From contig CACWJY010000001.1 in assembly GCA_902761355.1 (NCBI GenBank), forward strand, positions 1-64,000: DNA of 64,000 bases. Reading direction: 5' to 3'. A program made the translations under genes and the position numbers. This document shows, one piece after another, positions 9,329 to 16,306 of this stretch. This DNA is from Fibrobacter succinogenes (lineage in GTDB: Bacteria > Fibrobacterota > Fibrobacteria > Fibrobacterales > Fibrobacteraceae). The notes beneath the pieces were generated by a model. The model was not told the DNA's origin and searched no databases. It saw only the letters and a list, made by a program, of their open reading frames with translations. Within the stretch, counting starts at the first letter, position 1. The number at the start of each line of letters is the position of its first letter.

Positions 9329-9336
9329 TATATTTT
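9329..9336 (+). promoter_or_regulatory. TAnnTTTT promoter element for the 9.4-kb lipoprotein
   Basis: TATATTTT lies 19 nt before the ATG, with AAGGAG at 9345-9350 in between: a short leader with a good ribosome binding site. The rest of the 252-bp divergent gap (9104-9355) is A/T-rich with no gene seen. Confidence 0.5.
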
Positions 9337-9355
9337 CATCTAAAAAGGAGCTCTT

Positions 9356-9901
9356 ATGAATCTCTTTAAATGGACTGTTTCTACCTGTGCTGTTCTTGCT
9401 GCAGTAACCTTTACGGCTTGCAATGACTCGACATCGGCAAATGTAACTGTTGTTACTGGTGATAACTCGTCTTCTTCGACATCCAAGGATTCCCCTTCTT
9501 CGGCCTCTAAAGATAATCAGTCATCGTCATCCAAGGAGTCTTCCAAGGATTACGATTGCTCTGTCACGGATGGCGTAAAGGTCCTTTATCCGGAAGATGG
9601 TGCCAAATTCAAGATGGGCGATACCATCACGGTGATTTATGGTTCCGATGTCAAGGGTTCTGGCTACCGTTTCGTGTTTAAGACTTCCGAAGACGATATT
9701 GGCGTTGACATGCTCCCGACTTCTGCTGGTCCTAAAGATCCGGACGGAAAGACCTGCTATGAACAGAAGGTTGTTTTGCAGGAAGAAACAGACGACGATG
9801 ATGCTACCGCAGAACCGACGGATACCGCTATTATTCGCGTAATTCCGTACGAAAAGACGGCAAAGGGTTCTAATTCTGGCACCTTCAAGGTGACCGAATA
9901 A
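9356..9901 (+). CDS. Small lipoprotein with Ser-rich tether
   Basis: 181 residues. The signal sequence ends in lipobox VTFTAC with the lipidated Cys at position 22. A roughly 45-residue Ser/Thr/Lys-rich linker follows (SSSSTSKDSPSS), then a compact domain of about 115 residues starting at DYDCSVTDGVKV. The domain contains strands such as GDTITVIYG and YRFVFKTSEDD, suggesting a small beta-sandwich like those in cell-surface proteins; I do not recognise a named family. It has its own promoter-like element and a strong Shine-Dalgarno sequence. The stop codon is 2 nt before the next gene, so they may be co-transcribed although the functions look unrelated. Confidence 0.8.
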   Translation: MNLFKWTVSTCAVLAAVTFTACNDSTSANVTVVTGDNSSSSTSKDSPSSASKDNQSSSSKESSKDYDCSVTDGVKVLYPEDGAKFKMGDTITVIYGSDVKGSGYRFVFKTSEDDIGVDMLPTSAGPKDPDGKTCYEQKVVLQEETDDDDATAEPTDTAIIRVIPYEKTAKGSNSGTFKVTE

Positions 9902-9903
9902 CC

Positions 9904-10947
9904 TTGAACGCCACACTCAGATTTGATGATTCTTCCATCACCGTAGCCCTTGTGGGTTGCGGTGGTTTTATTGGTTGTCATTTATTGCGGGCGCTGCTGG
10001 AACGGACGCAGTGGCGAATTTTCGGCGTAGATTTGGATTCGTACCGTATCCAGGAGTTCTTGTCGAATTCTCGTTTTGAATTCTTGAGCGCAGATCTTGC
10101 TGAACCTGCTGTCGTGGAACGTATTGCCCGTTATCCGGTAGTTGTAAATTTGGCTGCCATTTGTACGCCCGGTCGCTATATGGCCGAGGCGGCAGAAGTT
10201 ATCCGCAGCAACTATAACCATCCGGCCGCATTGGCCGATGCGTGTGCTCAAAGCGGTTCTTGGCTAATCCATTTTTCGACTTCTGAGATTTATGGTAAAA
10301 CTGCGGCAGATTCTTCTGCACTTGTAGAAGATGAATCTGAAATTGTGCTGGGGCCAGTGACGGCAAGTCGTTGGAGCTATGCAACGGCAAAACTTCTGAC
10401 AGAACGCTATTTGACGGGACTTGCTGGTTTGAACTGGACGGTGGTGCGCCCCTTTAATTTTGTAGGACCGTACATGGATTTTATGCCGGGGGTCGATGGC
10501 GAAGGCATCCCGCGCGTGCTGGCGAATTTTTCGACGGCGCTTGTTCGTGGCGAATCGCTCAAGTTGGTGAATGGCGGCGTTGCAAAGCGCTGTTTTACCT
10601 CGGTTCATGATGCGGTCGACTTTGTGTTCTGCTTATTTGCAAATGCAAATGTGGCTATAGGCGAGGCCTTTAATGTGGGCAATGCTGAAAATGAACTCTC
10701 GATTGCTGACCTGGCCCAAATGATGCGGTTGGTGTATGCTTCGATTAAGGGCAAATCCGAAAGTGATGTACCTGGAATCGAGGTTGTTTCGGGAGAAGCC
10801 TATTACGGTAAGGGCTATGACGATTCGATGCGTCGTCTGCCTTCTGTCGAAAAGGCTCTGCGATTACTTGGGTTTAAGGCGATAGTCCCGCTGAAGGTTT
10901 CGCTCGAAGAATCCCTCCGCTGGTTTATTGGCCATTATGAAGTGTGA
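9904..10947 (+). CDS. NAD-dependent sugar-nucleotide epimerase/decarboxylase (ArnA C-domain-like)
   Basis: A 347-residue extended short-chain dehydrogenase. The NAD fold starts ITVALVGCGGFIG (GxxGxxG). HFSTSEIYG and SYATAKLLTERY carry the Ser/Thr-Glu and Tyr-Lys residues of the family, and GVAKRCFTSVHDAVD closely resembles the KRCFTD region of ArnA and UDP-xylose synthases. Those enzymes oxidise and decarboxylate UDP-glucuronate, or act as 4,6-dehydratases/epimerases; the substrate is not certain here. The only plausible start is TTG at 9904, 2 nt after the lipoprotein stop codon, because the Rossmann fold begins 12 residues later and no ATG lies between. It overlaps the next glycosyltransferase by 11 nt, so the pair probably builds one glycan step. 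Confidence 0.8.
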   Translation: MNATLRFDDSSITVALVGCGGFIGCHLLRALLERTQWRIFGVDLDSYRIQEFLSNSRFEFLSADLAEPAVVERIARYPVVVNLAAICTPGRYMAEAAEVIRSNYNHPAALADACAQSGSWLIHFSTSEIYGKTAADSSALVEDESEIVLGPVTASRWSYATAKLLTERYLTGLAGLNWTVVRPFNFVGPYMDFMPGVDGEGIPRVLANFSTALVRGESLKLVNGGVAKRCFTSVHDAVDFVFCLFANANVAIGEAFNVGNAENELSIADLAQMMRLVYASIKGKSESDVPGIEVVSGEAYYGKGYDDSMRRLPSVEKALRLLGFKAIVPLKVSLEESLRWFIGHYEV

Positions 10948-11683
10948 TTACTTCATATTCATTCCTGCATATAACGTAGCAGATACTCTTGCAGAGGTTT
11001 TGCAAAAAATTCCTGATGCCGTGTGGCCGAATTCCTACATTCAGGTTATCGATGATGGTTCTGTTGACGGTACGCGAGAAACGTTTGAAAACTTTGCAGC
11101 AGATATGTGTGATAACCTTAAAAAGTCACGACTGCGTTATATGCGTTTTGAACAGAATCAGGGTTATGGAGCTGTCGTTAAAAGGGGCGTTGCCGAGGGA
11201 ATCCGTTCTGGAGCAAAGTTTGTGGCGTGTTTGCATGGCGATGGTCAATATCCGGCCGAAAAATTGGGCGAGTTTTTTGATTACCTGAAAACGCATGAAG
11301 TGGCTTTAGTGCAGGGGTCCCGTCGCTTAGTTCGGGGTGGGGCACGTGCAGGGAATATGCCGCTTTACAAGCGCGTGGGCGGTTCTTTTTTGACGGCTGT
11401 AGAAAATTTGTTTTTTAGGCAAAAACTAACGGACCGTCATAGCGGTTTCATCGTGTATGCTGCGGATTTTTTAAAGACGGTTCATTTCGAGAAACTGAGC
11501 CCGTCGTTTGATATTGATTTGGAACTTATTTCTATTGCGGATGCTCACGGCTTTGAACTTGCGGAGCTTCCGATTCCGACCCGCTATGCAGGTGAAAAAT
11601 CGAATCTCAATGTAATTACCTACGGCATCCGGGTGCTGCGTCAAGTCGTTCGCCGCAGGTTTTCTTCTCAAATAAAAAATTGA
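10937..11683 (+). CDS. Family 2 glycosyltransferase, DPM1/ArnC-like, no membrane domain
   Basis: 248 residues of GT-A fold. FIPAYNVADTL opens the domain, QVIDDGSVDGT is the nucleotide-binding DDGS motif, and CLHGDGQYPAEKL corresponds to the metal-binding DxD region. HSGFIVYAADFL resembles dolichyl-phosphate mannose synthase-like enzymes that transfer a sugar to polyprenyl phosphate. Unlike ArnC and GtrB it has no C-terminal membrane helices. ATG at 10937 overlaps the upstream epimerase by 11 nt, implying translational coupling and a shared pathway. It ends 4 nt from the convergent epmB stop codon with no clear terminator. Sugar donor and acceptor are unknown. Confidence 0.8.
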   Translation: MKCDYFIFIPAYNVADTLAEVLQKIPDAVWPNSYIQVIDDGSVDGTRETFENFAADMCDNLKKSRLRYMRFEQNQGYGAVVKRGVAEGIRSGAKFVACLHGDGQYPAEKLGEFFDYLKTHEVALVQGSRRLVRGGARAGNMPLYKRVGGSFLTAVENLFFRQKLTDRHSGFIVYAADFLKTVHFEKLSPSFDIDLELISIADAHGFELAELPIPTRYAGEKSNLNVITYGIRVLRQVVRRRFSSQIKN

Positions 11684-11687
11684 TTCT

Positions 11688-12662
11688 CTATACGGGAGTC
11701 TTGCTCTTCTCGCCGGCGATCTCGCGGACGAGTTTCGGCACGAGGTAGCCAGGTAACTTGGTGCGGATTTCTGCAATCAGCTTGCGGGCTTCGTCATCGC
11801 TCACTTCAAAGTGGGCGACTCCGTTCGCATGGTCCAGCTGGTGCAAGTAGTAGGGGAGTACACCCTGTTCAAAAAGTTTGCGGCACAAGGCGGTGAGCTT
11901 GAGGGCGTCATCGCTGATTCCCCTTAGCAGCACGCTCTGGTTCAAGAGCGTCCAGCCGCTAAAGCGCAATTGTGCAAAAACGGTTGCCGATTCTTCGTCG
12001 AGTTCGTCGGCGTGGTCCACATGTGACACCAGAACGCAGCTAAACCTTGCCGGAAGTTCGCGCAACAATTCAAAATGCTGCATCACCAAGTCCGGGCGCA
12101 TCACGGGGAGGCGCGTATGGATTCTAAGCGTAGTGACCGAGGGGTGCATCGCAATCGCTTCAATCAGTTCGCGGAAGGCGCCGGGACCGAGAGTCAGCGG
12201 GTCGCCGCCCGAAAGAATCACTTCCCAAACGTCGGTGTGGGTATCGAGCCAGTGGCTCACCTGGCGTGCAACGTCGGGTGTGTTTTGGAAAGGGTAGTTC
12301 TTGCGGAAACAGAAGCGGCAACGGGCACCGCAGGTGGCGGTCGAGACAATCAGGGCTCGCTGGTCGTATTTTTGAATCACACAGTCGGATTTTCCGGCCG
12401 GTAAATCGCCCACGGGGTCATCTACAAATCCATCGACCTTCTTGAGTTCGTCTTTGGTCGGCAAAATTTCGCGCAACAGGGCGGCGGGGTCGCTAGCCTT
12501 CTTGATTAGGTCTGCATAATGCCTAGAACAAAGAAACGGAAACTTCGGATTCAGGTCAAGATTGGCCAAAGCGGTCGTTTTGGCGATAGTTGTCGCCAAA
12601 TCGGATCCCAAATAGTCCAAAAAGTCAGGGATTTGCGTAAAAACGGTAACGGGGCTTTCCAT
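11688..12662 (-). CDS. epmB: EF-P beta-lysylation protein EpmB (lysine 2,3-aminomutase family)
   Basis: A 324-residue radical SAM enzyme. The [4Fe-4S] motif is CGARCRFC (Cys111, Cys115, Cys118), followed by FRKNYPF, the EpmB-type form rather than that of catabolic lysine aminomutase. EILSGGDPLTL and the RIHTRLPV stretch match the PLP- and SAM-binding core of the family. Length fits EpmB (342 in E. coli); catabolic KamA is over 400. EpmB turns (S)-alpha-lysine into (R)-beta-lysine, which EpmA attaches to EF-P. Next to it, pointing the other way, is efp, whose target lysine is present. No epmA gene is seen in this window. The start at 12662 lies 8 nt after TAAATTTA on the minus strand. Confidence 0.9.
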   Translation of the reverse strand: MESPVTVFTQIPDFLDYLGSDLATTIAKTTALANLDLNPKFPFLCSRHYADLIKKASDPAALLREILPTKDELKKVDGFVDDPVGDLPAGKSDCVIQKYDQRALIVSTATCGARCRFCFRKNYPFQNTPDVARQVSHWLDTHTDVWEVILSGGDPLTLGPGAFRELIEAIAMHPSVTTLRIHTRLPVMRPDLVMQHFELLRELPARFSCVLVSHVDHADELDEESATVFAQLRFSGWTLLNQSVLLRGISDDALKLTALCRKLFEQGVLPYYLHQLDHANGVAHFEVSDDEARKLIAEIRTKLPGYLVPKLVREIAGEKSKTPV

Positions 12663-12670
12663 TATATTGC

Positions 12671-12678
12671 TAAATTTA
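12671..12678. promoter_or_regulatory. Palindromic TAAATTTA shared by divergent epmB and efp
   Basis: The 8-mer reads the same on both strands and fits TAnnTTT(G/A) in both directions. For epmB it ends 8 nt before the ATG; for efp it lies 25 nt before the ATG, with AGAGGA as ribosome binding site. The two start codons are only 41 nt apart, so the promoters must overlap. Confidence 0.5.
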
Positions 12679-12703
12679 GAATCAAAATCAACAAGAGGAT
12701 AAT

Positions 12704-13288
12704 ATGGGTACTGTAAGCACCAACGAATTCCGCAAGAAACTTAAAATCATGGTTGATGGTCAGCCGTACGAAATCATTGAAAACCAGTTCGTGAAGCCGG
12801 GTAAGGGTCAGGCCTTTAACCGCGTTCGCATCAAGAACTTGGTGACTGGCCGCACCCTCGAACGCACCTGGAAGAGTGGCGATACGGTTGAAGAAGCCGA
12901 CGTGACCTTCACCGAAATGACCTACCTCTACAACGATGGTTCTACTTGGTACTTCCTGAACAACGAAACTCAGGAAACTGAAGAAATCTCCAAGGAAGCC
13001 CTCAATGGCTGCGAAGTTTGGCTCCTCGATGGCGCTACTGTCGAAGTCACTTGGTGGAAGGACCCGAAGACTCAGGCTACGCTTCCGATCGAAGTGATTC
13101 CGCCTACCTTCGTTGACCTCATGATCATCGATGCTCCTCCGGCTGTCCAGGGCAACACCAGCGGTAACGTGATGCGTGAATGCACCGTCGAAACCGGCGC
13201 TAAGGTGATGATCCCGCTCTTCATCGAAAACAACACCAAGATCCGCGTGGATACCCGCGACGGTTCTTACCTCGAACGCGCTAAGTAA
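12704..13288 (+). CDS. efp: Translation elongation factor P
   Basis: 194 residues with the three beta-barrel domains of EF-P, which rescues ribosomes stalled at polyproline. The tip motif PGKGQAF places Lys34 at the position that is beta-lysylated in E. coli, consistent with the adjacent epmB. The C-terminal signature is present (DTRDGSYLERA). The start is clear: ATG with AGAGGA 6 nt upstream. A strong UUCG-loop terminator follows at 13326. Polyproline-rich proteins such as the DnaG tail in this window are typical EF-P clients. Confidence 0.97.
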   Translation: MGTVSTNEFRKKLKIMVDGQPYEIIENQFVKPGKGQAFNRVRIKNLVTGRTLERTWKSGDTVEEADVTFTEMTYLYNDGSTWYFLNNETQETEEISKEALNGCEVWLLDGATVEVTWWKDPKTQATLPIEVIPPTFVDLMIIDAPPAVQGNTSGNVMRECTVETGAKVMIPLFIENNTKIRVDTRDGSYLERAK

Positions 13289-13325
13289 TCTTTATAAAGA
13301 TTATCTTTAAAAAGATTTCAGAAAT

Positions 13326-13355
13326 GCTCCTGGCTTCGGCTGGGAGCTTTCTTTG
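13326..13355 (+). terminator. Terminator after efp with UUCG tetraloop
   Basis: GCTCCTGGC, loop TTCG, GCTGGGAGC forms a 9-bp stem with two wobble pairs, followed by TTTCTTTG. It lies 37 nt after the efp stop codon. Confidence 0.9.
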
Positions 13356-13450
13356 TATGTAGGGGGAAGAATCCCCCTCGCTACAACCGCTCTTGGCGTT
13401 TTCCGCTCCCCCCTCTCCTAAGGGGCTCCGCCCCCTAAGACCCCTAATGG
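13356..13450. other. GC-rich hairpin-rich intergenic stretch
   Basis: Contains the inverted repeats GGGGG/CCCCC (about 13361-13376) and AGGGGC-TCC-GCCCCCT followed by AAGACCCCTAATGG. Short open frames here have non-protein-like translations. This and the next element fill most of the 382-bp gap between efp and the CE6 esterase and look like intergenic repeat sequence. Confidence 0.5.
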
Positions 13451-13542
13451 TGCCACACTGATTCGAAATGCCTAACGGCATTTCCATTTTTTTTGTTTTA
13501 TCATAACAGGAATCACGTTAGTGATTCCCAATCCGTGTGGCA
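13451..13542. repeat. 92-bp element folding as a three-way junction with complementary loops
   Basis: TGCCACAC at 13451-13458 pairs with GTGTGGCA at 13535-13542. Inside are two 8-bp hairpins: GAAATGCC-TAAC-GGCATTTC (13465-13484) and GGAATCAC-GTTA-GTGATTCC (13509-13528). Loop TAAC is the reverse complement of loop GTTA, so the loops could kiss. The outer arms could also be terminal inverted repeats of a small mobile repeat; no target-site duplication is obvious. A T-run follows the first inner hairpin, so that hairpin alone could act as a terminator. Confidence 0.6.
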
Positions 13543-13599
13543 ATTACTTTATTGAATTCTCGTTCTTTGTATGCATTGACAATCTGTCTATAAAATAAG

Positions 13600-13628
13600 G
13601 GCGCCGGGGGCGCCTTTTGTGTTTTTTT
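13600..13628 (+). terminator. Terminator-like hairpin upstream of the CE6 esterase
   Basis: GGCGCC, loop GGG, GGCGCC, then TTTT-GTG-TTTTTTT. It lies 43 nt before the esterase ATG. It could end any transcript reading in from the intergenic region or act as an attenuator. Confidence 0.6.
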
Positions 13629-13670
13629 CAAGATATCTTTAAGAAGGATGTTTAAAAAAGAAGGGTTGTC

Positions 13671-15251
13671 ATGGGATTTTTAAATAAATTCTCTGGTTTC
13701 GTGCCTGCTGCATGTATTGCTGCGGGCTTGTTGTCGTTCGGTGCAATGCAGGCGAAAGCCGCTCCGGACCCGAATTTCCACATTTACATTGCTTACGGCC
13801 AGTCCAATATGGGCGGCACTGCAGATGCTCAGAGTGCCGATAAGGTCGAAAATTCGCGGTTCAAGATTTTTGCGACGCAAAAGTGCTCGGGTAAGGGGCG
13901 CAACACGTTGGGTGAGGTTTATCCGGCGGTGCCTTCGCTATTCAACTGTGGCAATACGATTTCGGTGGCGGACTGGTTCGGTCGCACGATGGCCGACAGC
14001 ATGCCGGATGTGACCATCGGGATTATTCCAGTTGCGGTGGGTGGCGCAAGCATCAAGCTCTTTGACCAGGACCAGTACGCAAGCTACCTTTCGACGGCAG
14101 AAAGCTGGCTCCAGAACTATGCGAAGGAATATGCGAGCGATGGTAACGTGACAAAGACGATTATCGATATCGCAAAGAAGGCGCAGGAAAAGGGCGTCAT
14201 TAAGGGATTCATTTTCCATCAGGGTGAAACCGATGGCGGCTACCCGGACTGGCCGAAAATCGTGAAGAAGACTCGCGACGACATTCTGAAGGCGCTCGAT
14301 ATGAGTTCCGACACGGTTCCGTTTGTAGCGGGCGAGCTCCTGCGTTCGGGCTGCTGCTATTCTGACCGCGTGTCGAAACTCCCGAACACGATGGACAATA
14401 CCTATTACGCGTCGTCTGAAGGCCTTGACGGCAACGGCGTGGACCGCTACCACTTCGGTCACGATGCCTACGTGACATTTGGCAAGCGCTATGCGGAGCA
14501 GATGCTCAAGGCAATCAACCGCGCTCCGGTAGTTCCCGAACCGCAGAAGCCGTTCAAGGACAAACCGTTTGAAATTCCGGGCAAGATCGAGGCCGAAGAC
14601 TTCGACATCCCGGGTGTCGGCTCGGGCAACGACTCCTACAAGGAAAACGATTCCGAAGACCACGGCGGCAGCAATTACCGCGAAGGGACGGGCGTCGACA
14701 TTTACAAGAAGGCGACGGGCTACATCGTGGGCTACAACCAAGAAGGCGAATGGCTCGAATACAGCGTGAATGTCAAGGAAGCGGGCGAGTACGCTTTCTT
14801 GGCGGCGGTTGCATCCGCAAACGAGACTTCGGGCTTCCAGATGTCGCTCGACGGCAAGAACATCACGGATGTGATTTCTGTCCCGAAAAACGAAGGCGAG
14901 GACAACTACGACGACTATAACAAGGTTCGGGCGACGGTGAACCTCCCCGCGGGCGAACACATATTGCGCTTTACGGTGACCGGTTCCTGGATGGACGTGG
15001 ATTACTTTGTGTTCGGAGAAGACGAAATCGTTTGCGTTGACGGATGCACAGACTTTGTAAGGCCTGCGCTATCGCATGCGCCCGGAACCGAAAGCTACCG
15101 CATGTTCGACATGAATGGCAACTATCTTGGAACGGTGCGGGCCTCTGGAATGCAGGAACTCCGTGCCAGCGCGAAAGCTCTCGTGAAAACCGGCGGCTCG
15201 TATTATGTGAAGTCGAAAAACAACTCCACCATAATACGTGTAACGAGGTAA
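13671..15251 (+). CDS. Secreted acetylxylan esterase-like protein (CE6/SASA) with CBM6 and basic C-terminal module
   Basis: 526 residues with signal peptide 1-30 (MQAKA-A). Residues 35-285 are a sialate-O-acetylesterase-type (SASA) hydrolase: GQSNMGG holds nucleophile Ser45, HQGETDGG (about 183) is the conserved block, and DRYHFGHDAY (about 263) holds the Asp-x-x-His pair. Residues 300-445 match a CBM6 xylan-binding module (GKIEAEDFDIPG at its start, WMDVDYFVF at its end). Residues 470-526 (MFDMNGNYLGTV, GGSYYVKS, basic) resemble the terminal module shared by Fibrobacter hemicellulases and T9SS-type sorting domains. CE6 plus CBM6 is a known F. succinogenes arrangement for de-acetylating xylan. 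GAAGGG precedes the ATG. Confidence 0.88.
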   Translation: MGFLNKFSGFVPAACIAAGLLSFGAMQAKAAPDPNFHIYIAYGQSNMGGTADAQSADKVENSRFKIFATQKCSGKGRNTLGEVYPAVPSLFNCGNTISVADWFGRTMADSMPDVTIGIIPVAVGGASIKLFDQDQYASYLSTAESWLQNYAKEYASDGNVTKTIIDIAKKAQEKGVIKGFIFHQGETDGGYPDWPKIVKKTRDDILKALDMSSDTVPFVAGELLRSGCCYSDRVSKLPNTMDNTYYASSEGLDGNGVDRYHFGHDAYVTFGKRYAEQMLKAINRAPVVPEPQKPFKDKPFEIPGKIEAEDFDIPGVGSGNDSYKENDSEDHGGSNYREGTGVDIYKKATGYIVGYNQEGEWLEYSVNVKEAGEYAFLAAVASANETSGFQMSLDGKNITDVISVPKNEGEDNYDDYNKVRATVNLPAGEHILRFTVTGSWMDVDYFVFGEDEIVCVDGCTDFVRPALSHAPGTESYRMFDMNGNYLGTVRASGMQELRASAKALVKTGGSYYVKSKNNSTIIRVTR

Positions 15252-15257
15252 TTTTTC

Positions 15258-15265
15258 TATTTTCA
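15258..15265 (+). promoter_or_regulatory. TAnnTTT element just before the radical SAM gene
   Basis: TATTTTCA after a T-run; it ends 5 nt before the second of three in-frame ATG codons (15265, 15271, 15277). This favours 15271 as a leaderless start. Confidence 0.4.
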
Positions 15266-15270
15266 TGACT

Positions 15271-16287
15271 ATGTTCATGAGCAAAAAAGACCTTCGACTA
15301 GACCTTGATACACGTTGCAATTTCCGTTGCCATTATTGCGACAATGCAAGTCTTGATCCGGCAACGAAAGTTTCGTTTCCGCTGGAACAGTTTGAAGCGG
15401 TTTTCAAAAGTGCAGAGAAAAATTGCTGGTCGCTGTTCTTGAGCTGTGCCGGCGAACCGCTGGTGAATCCTAAGTTTTCTGAGGTCATGGAACTCTTGTC
15501 GAAGACGGTCCATACTCCGGATGTCTCGATGGTGACGAATGCCTTGCTCCTGAACGAAAAGAATCGTAAGCTGATTCTGGATTCGACGATAGACCGCCTA
15601 TTTATTTCGATGGATAGCCTTTCTCCCGAAATTTTTACCAAGTGGTGTGGCGTTAATGTGAATCAGTTCCAGAAGGTTATTGAACATATCGAATGTTTTG
15701 CTCGCGAGCGTTTGCAGCAAAAGAGACGCCCGCACCTGATTGTGACATCCATTGCGATGAAGGACTCTCTCGAGGGGTTGCCGGAAATTGCCCGATGGTT
15801 GAAAAAGCTCAAGGTATCCGCTTATAACATCCAGTGGCTGAATTCCATGGACCATGATTACTTGCGCAAAGAACAGCTGGATTTGTCGGATGCGGAGGTG
15901 TCGGCGAAGGTGCAGTCTGTTTTGGATGAAGTTCGCGGAATCTTGAAGGGGAGTGGAGTGCTTCTGGATTATCCGAGGGCGGTGAGTACCGAAAAGCTCA
16001 AGTCCGTCTGGATGAACCGCAAACTGTGGCGGAACAAGCTGTACTATTTCAAGGACATTTTGATGAAGCTTACGGCGAAACGTCGCGGCTTGCCGTGTCG
16101 TTTCGCGAACAACACGTTCTACTTGTGGCCCGACGGTCACCTAAAGGGCTGCCCGGCGGATGGCTTTGATACAGGTAACCTTTTCGATGGAGTCCATACG
16201 CTGGAATCCGAAATCGAGGCGGTTCGCAAAAAAATAGCGGCGGGTGAAACCGGCCGCTGCAAGAATTGCCTGTTCGTGAATGAGTAG
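15271..16287 (+). CDS. Radical SAM protein with SPASM-like C-terminal cysteines
   Basis: About 338 residues. CNFRCHYC near the N-terminus is the CxxxCxxC motif binding the SAM [4Fe-4S] cluster, and SCAGEPLVNP is the usual GGEP-type motif. C-terminal cysteines (PCRFAN, GCPADG, RCKNCLF) suggest an auxiliary cluster as in SPASM/Twitch proteins, which modify peptides or act in cofactor or carbohydrate maturation. Specific substrate unknown. Three ATGs lie in frame; 15271 is preferred because TATTTTCA ends 5 nt before it and no Shine-Dalgarno sequence precedes any of them. It follows the CE6 esterase by 19 nt but probably has its own promoter. No small precursor-peptide gene is seen beside it. Confidence 0.75.
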   Translation: MFMSKKDLRLDLDTRCNFRCHYCDNASLDPATKVSFPLEQFEAVFKSAEKNCWSLFLSCAGEPLVNPKFSEVMELLSKTVHTPDVSMVTNALLLNEKNRKLILDSTIDRLFISMDSLSPEIFTKWCGVNVNQFQKVIEHIECFARERLQQKRRPHLIVTSIAMKDSLEGLPEIARWLKKLKVSAYNIQWLNSMDHDYLRKEQLDLSDAEVSAKVQSVLDEVRGILKGSGVLLDYPRAVSTEKLKSVWMNRKLWRNKLYYFKDILMKLTAKRRGLPCRFANNTFYLWPDGHLKGCPADGFDTGNLFDGVHTLESEIEAVRKKIAAGETGRCKNCLFVNE

Positions 16288-16306
16288 GCTGGGTGTTACG
16301 CCCTTG

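Noticed and set aside
13281-13487. Short minus-strand open frame in the efp downstream region
   Set aside because: Covers the efp terminator and GC-rich inverted repeats; the translation looks like repeat-derived noise.
13576-13594. TTGACA followed by TATAAA upstream of the CE6 esterase
   Set aside because: The spacer is only 7 bp, too short for a sigma-70 promoter, and the start would fall in the terminator hairpin.
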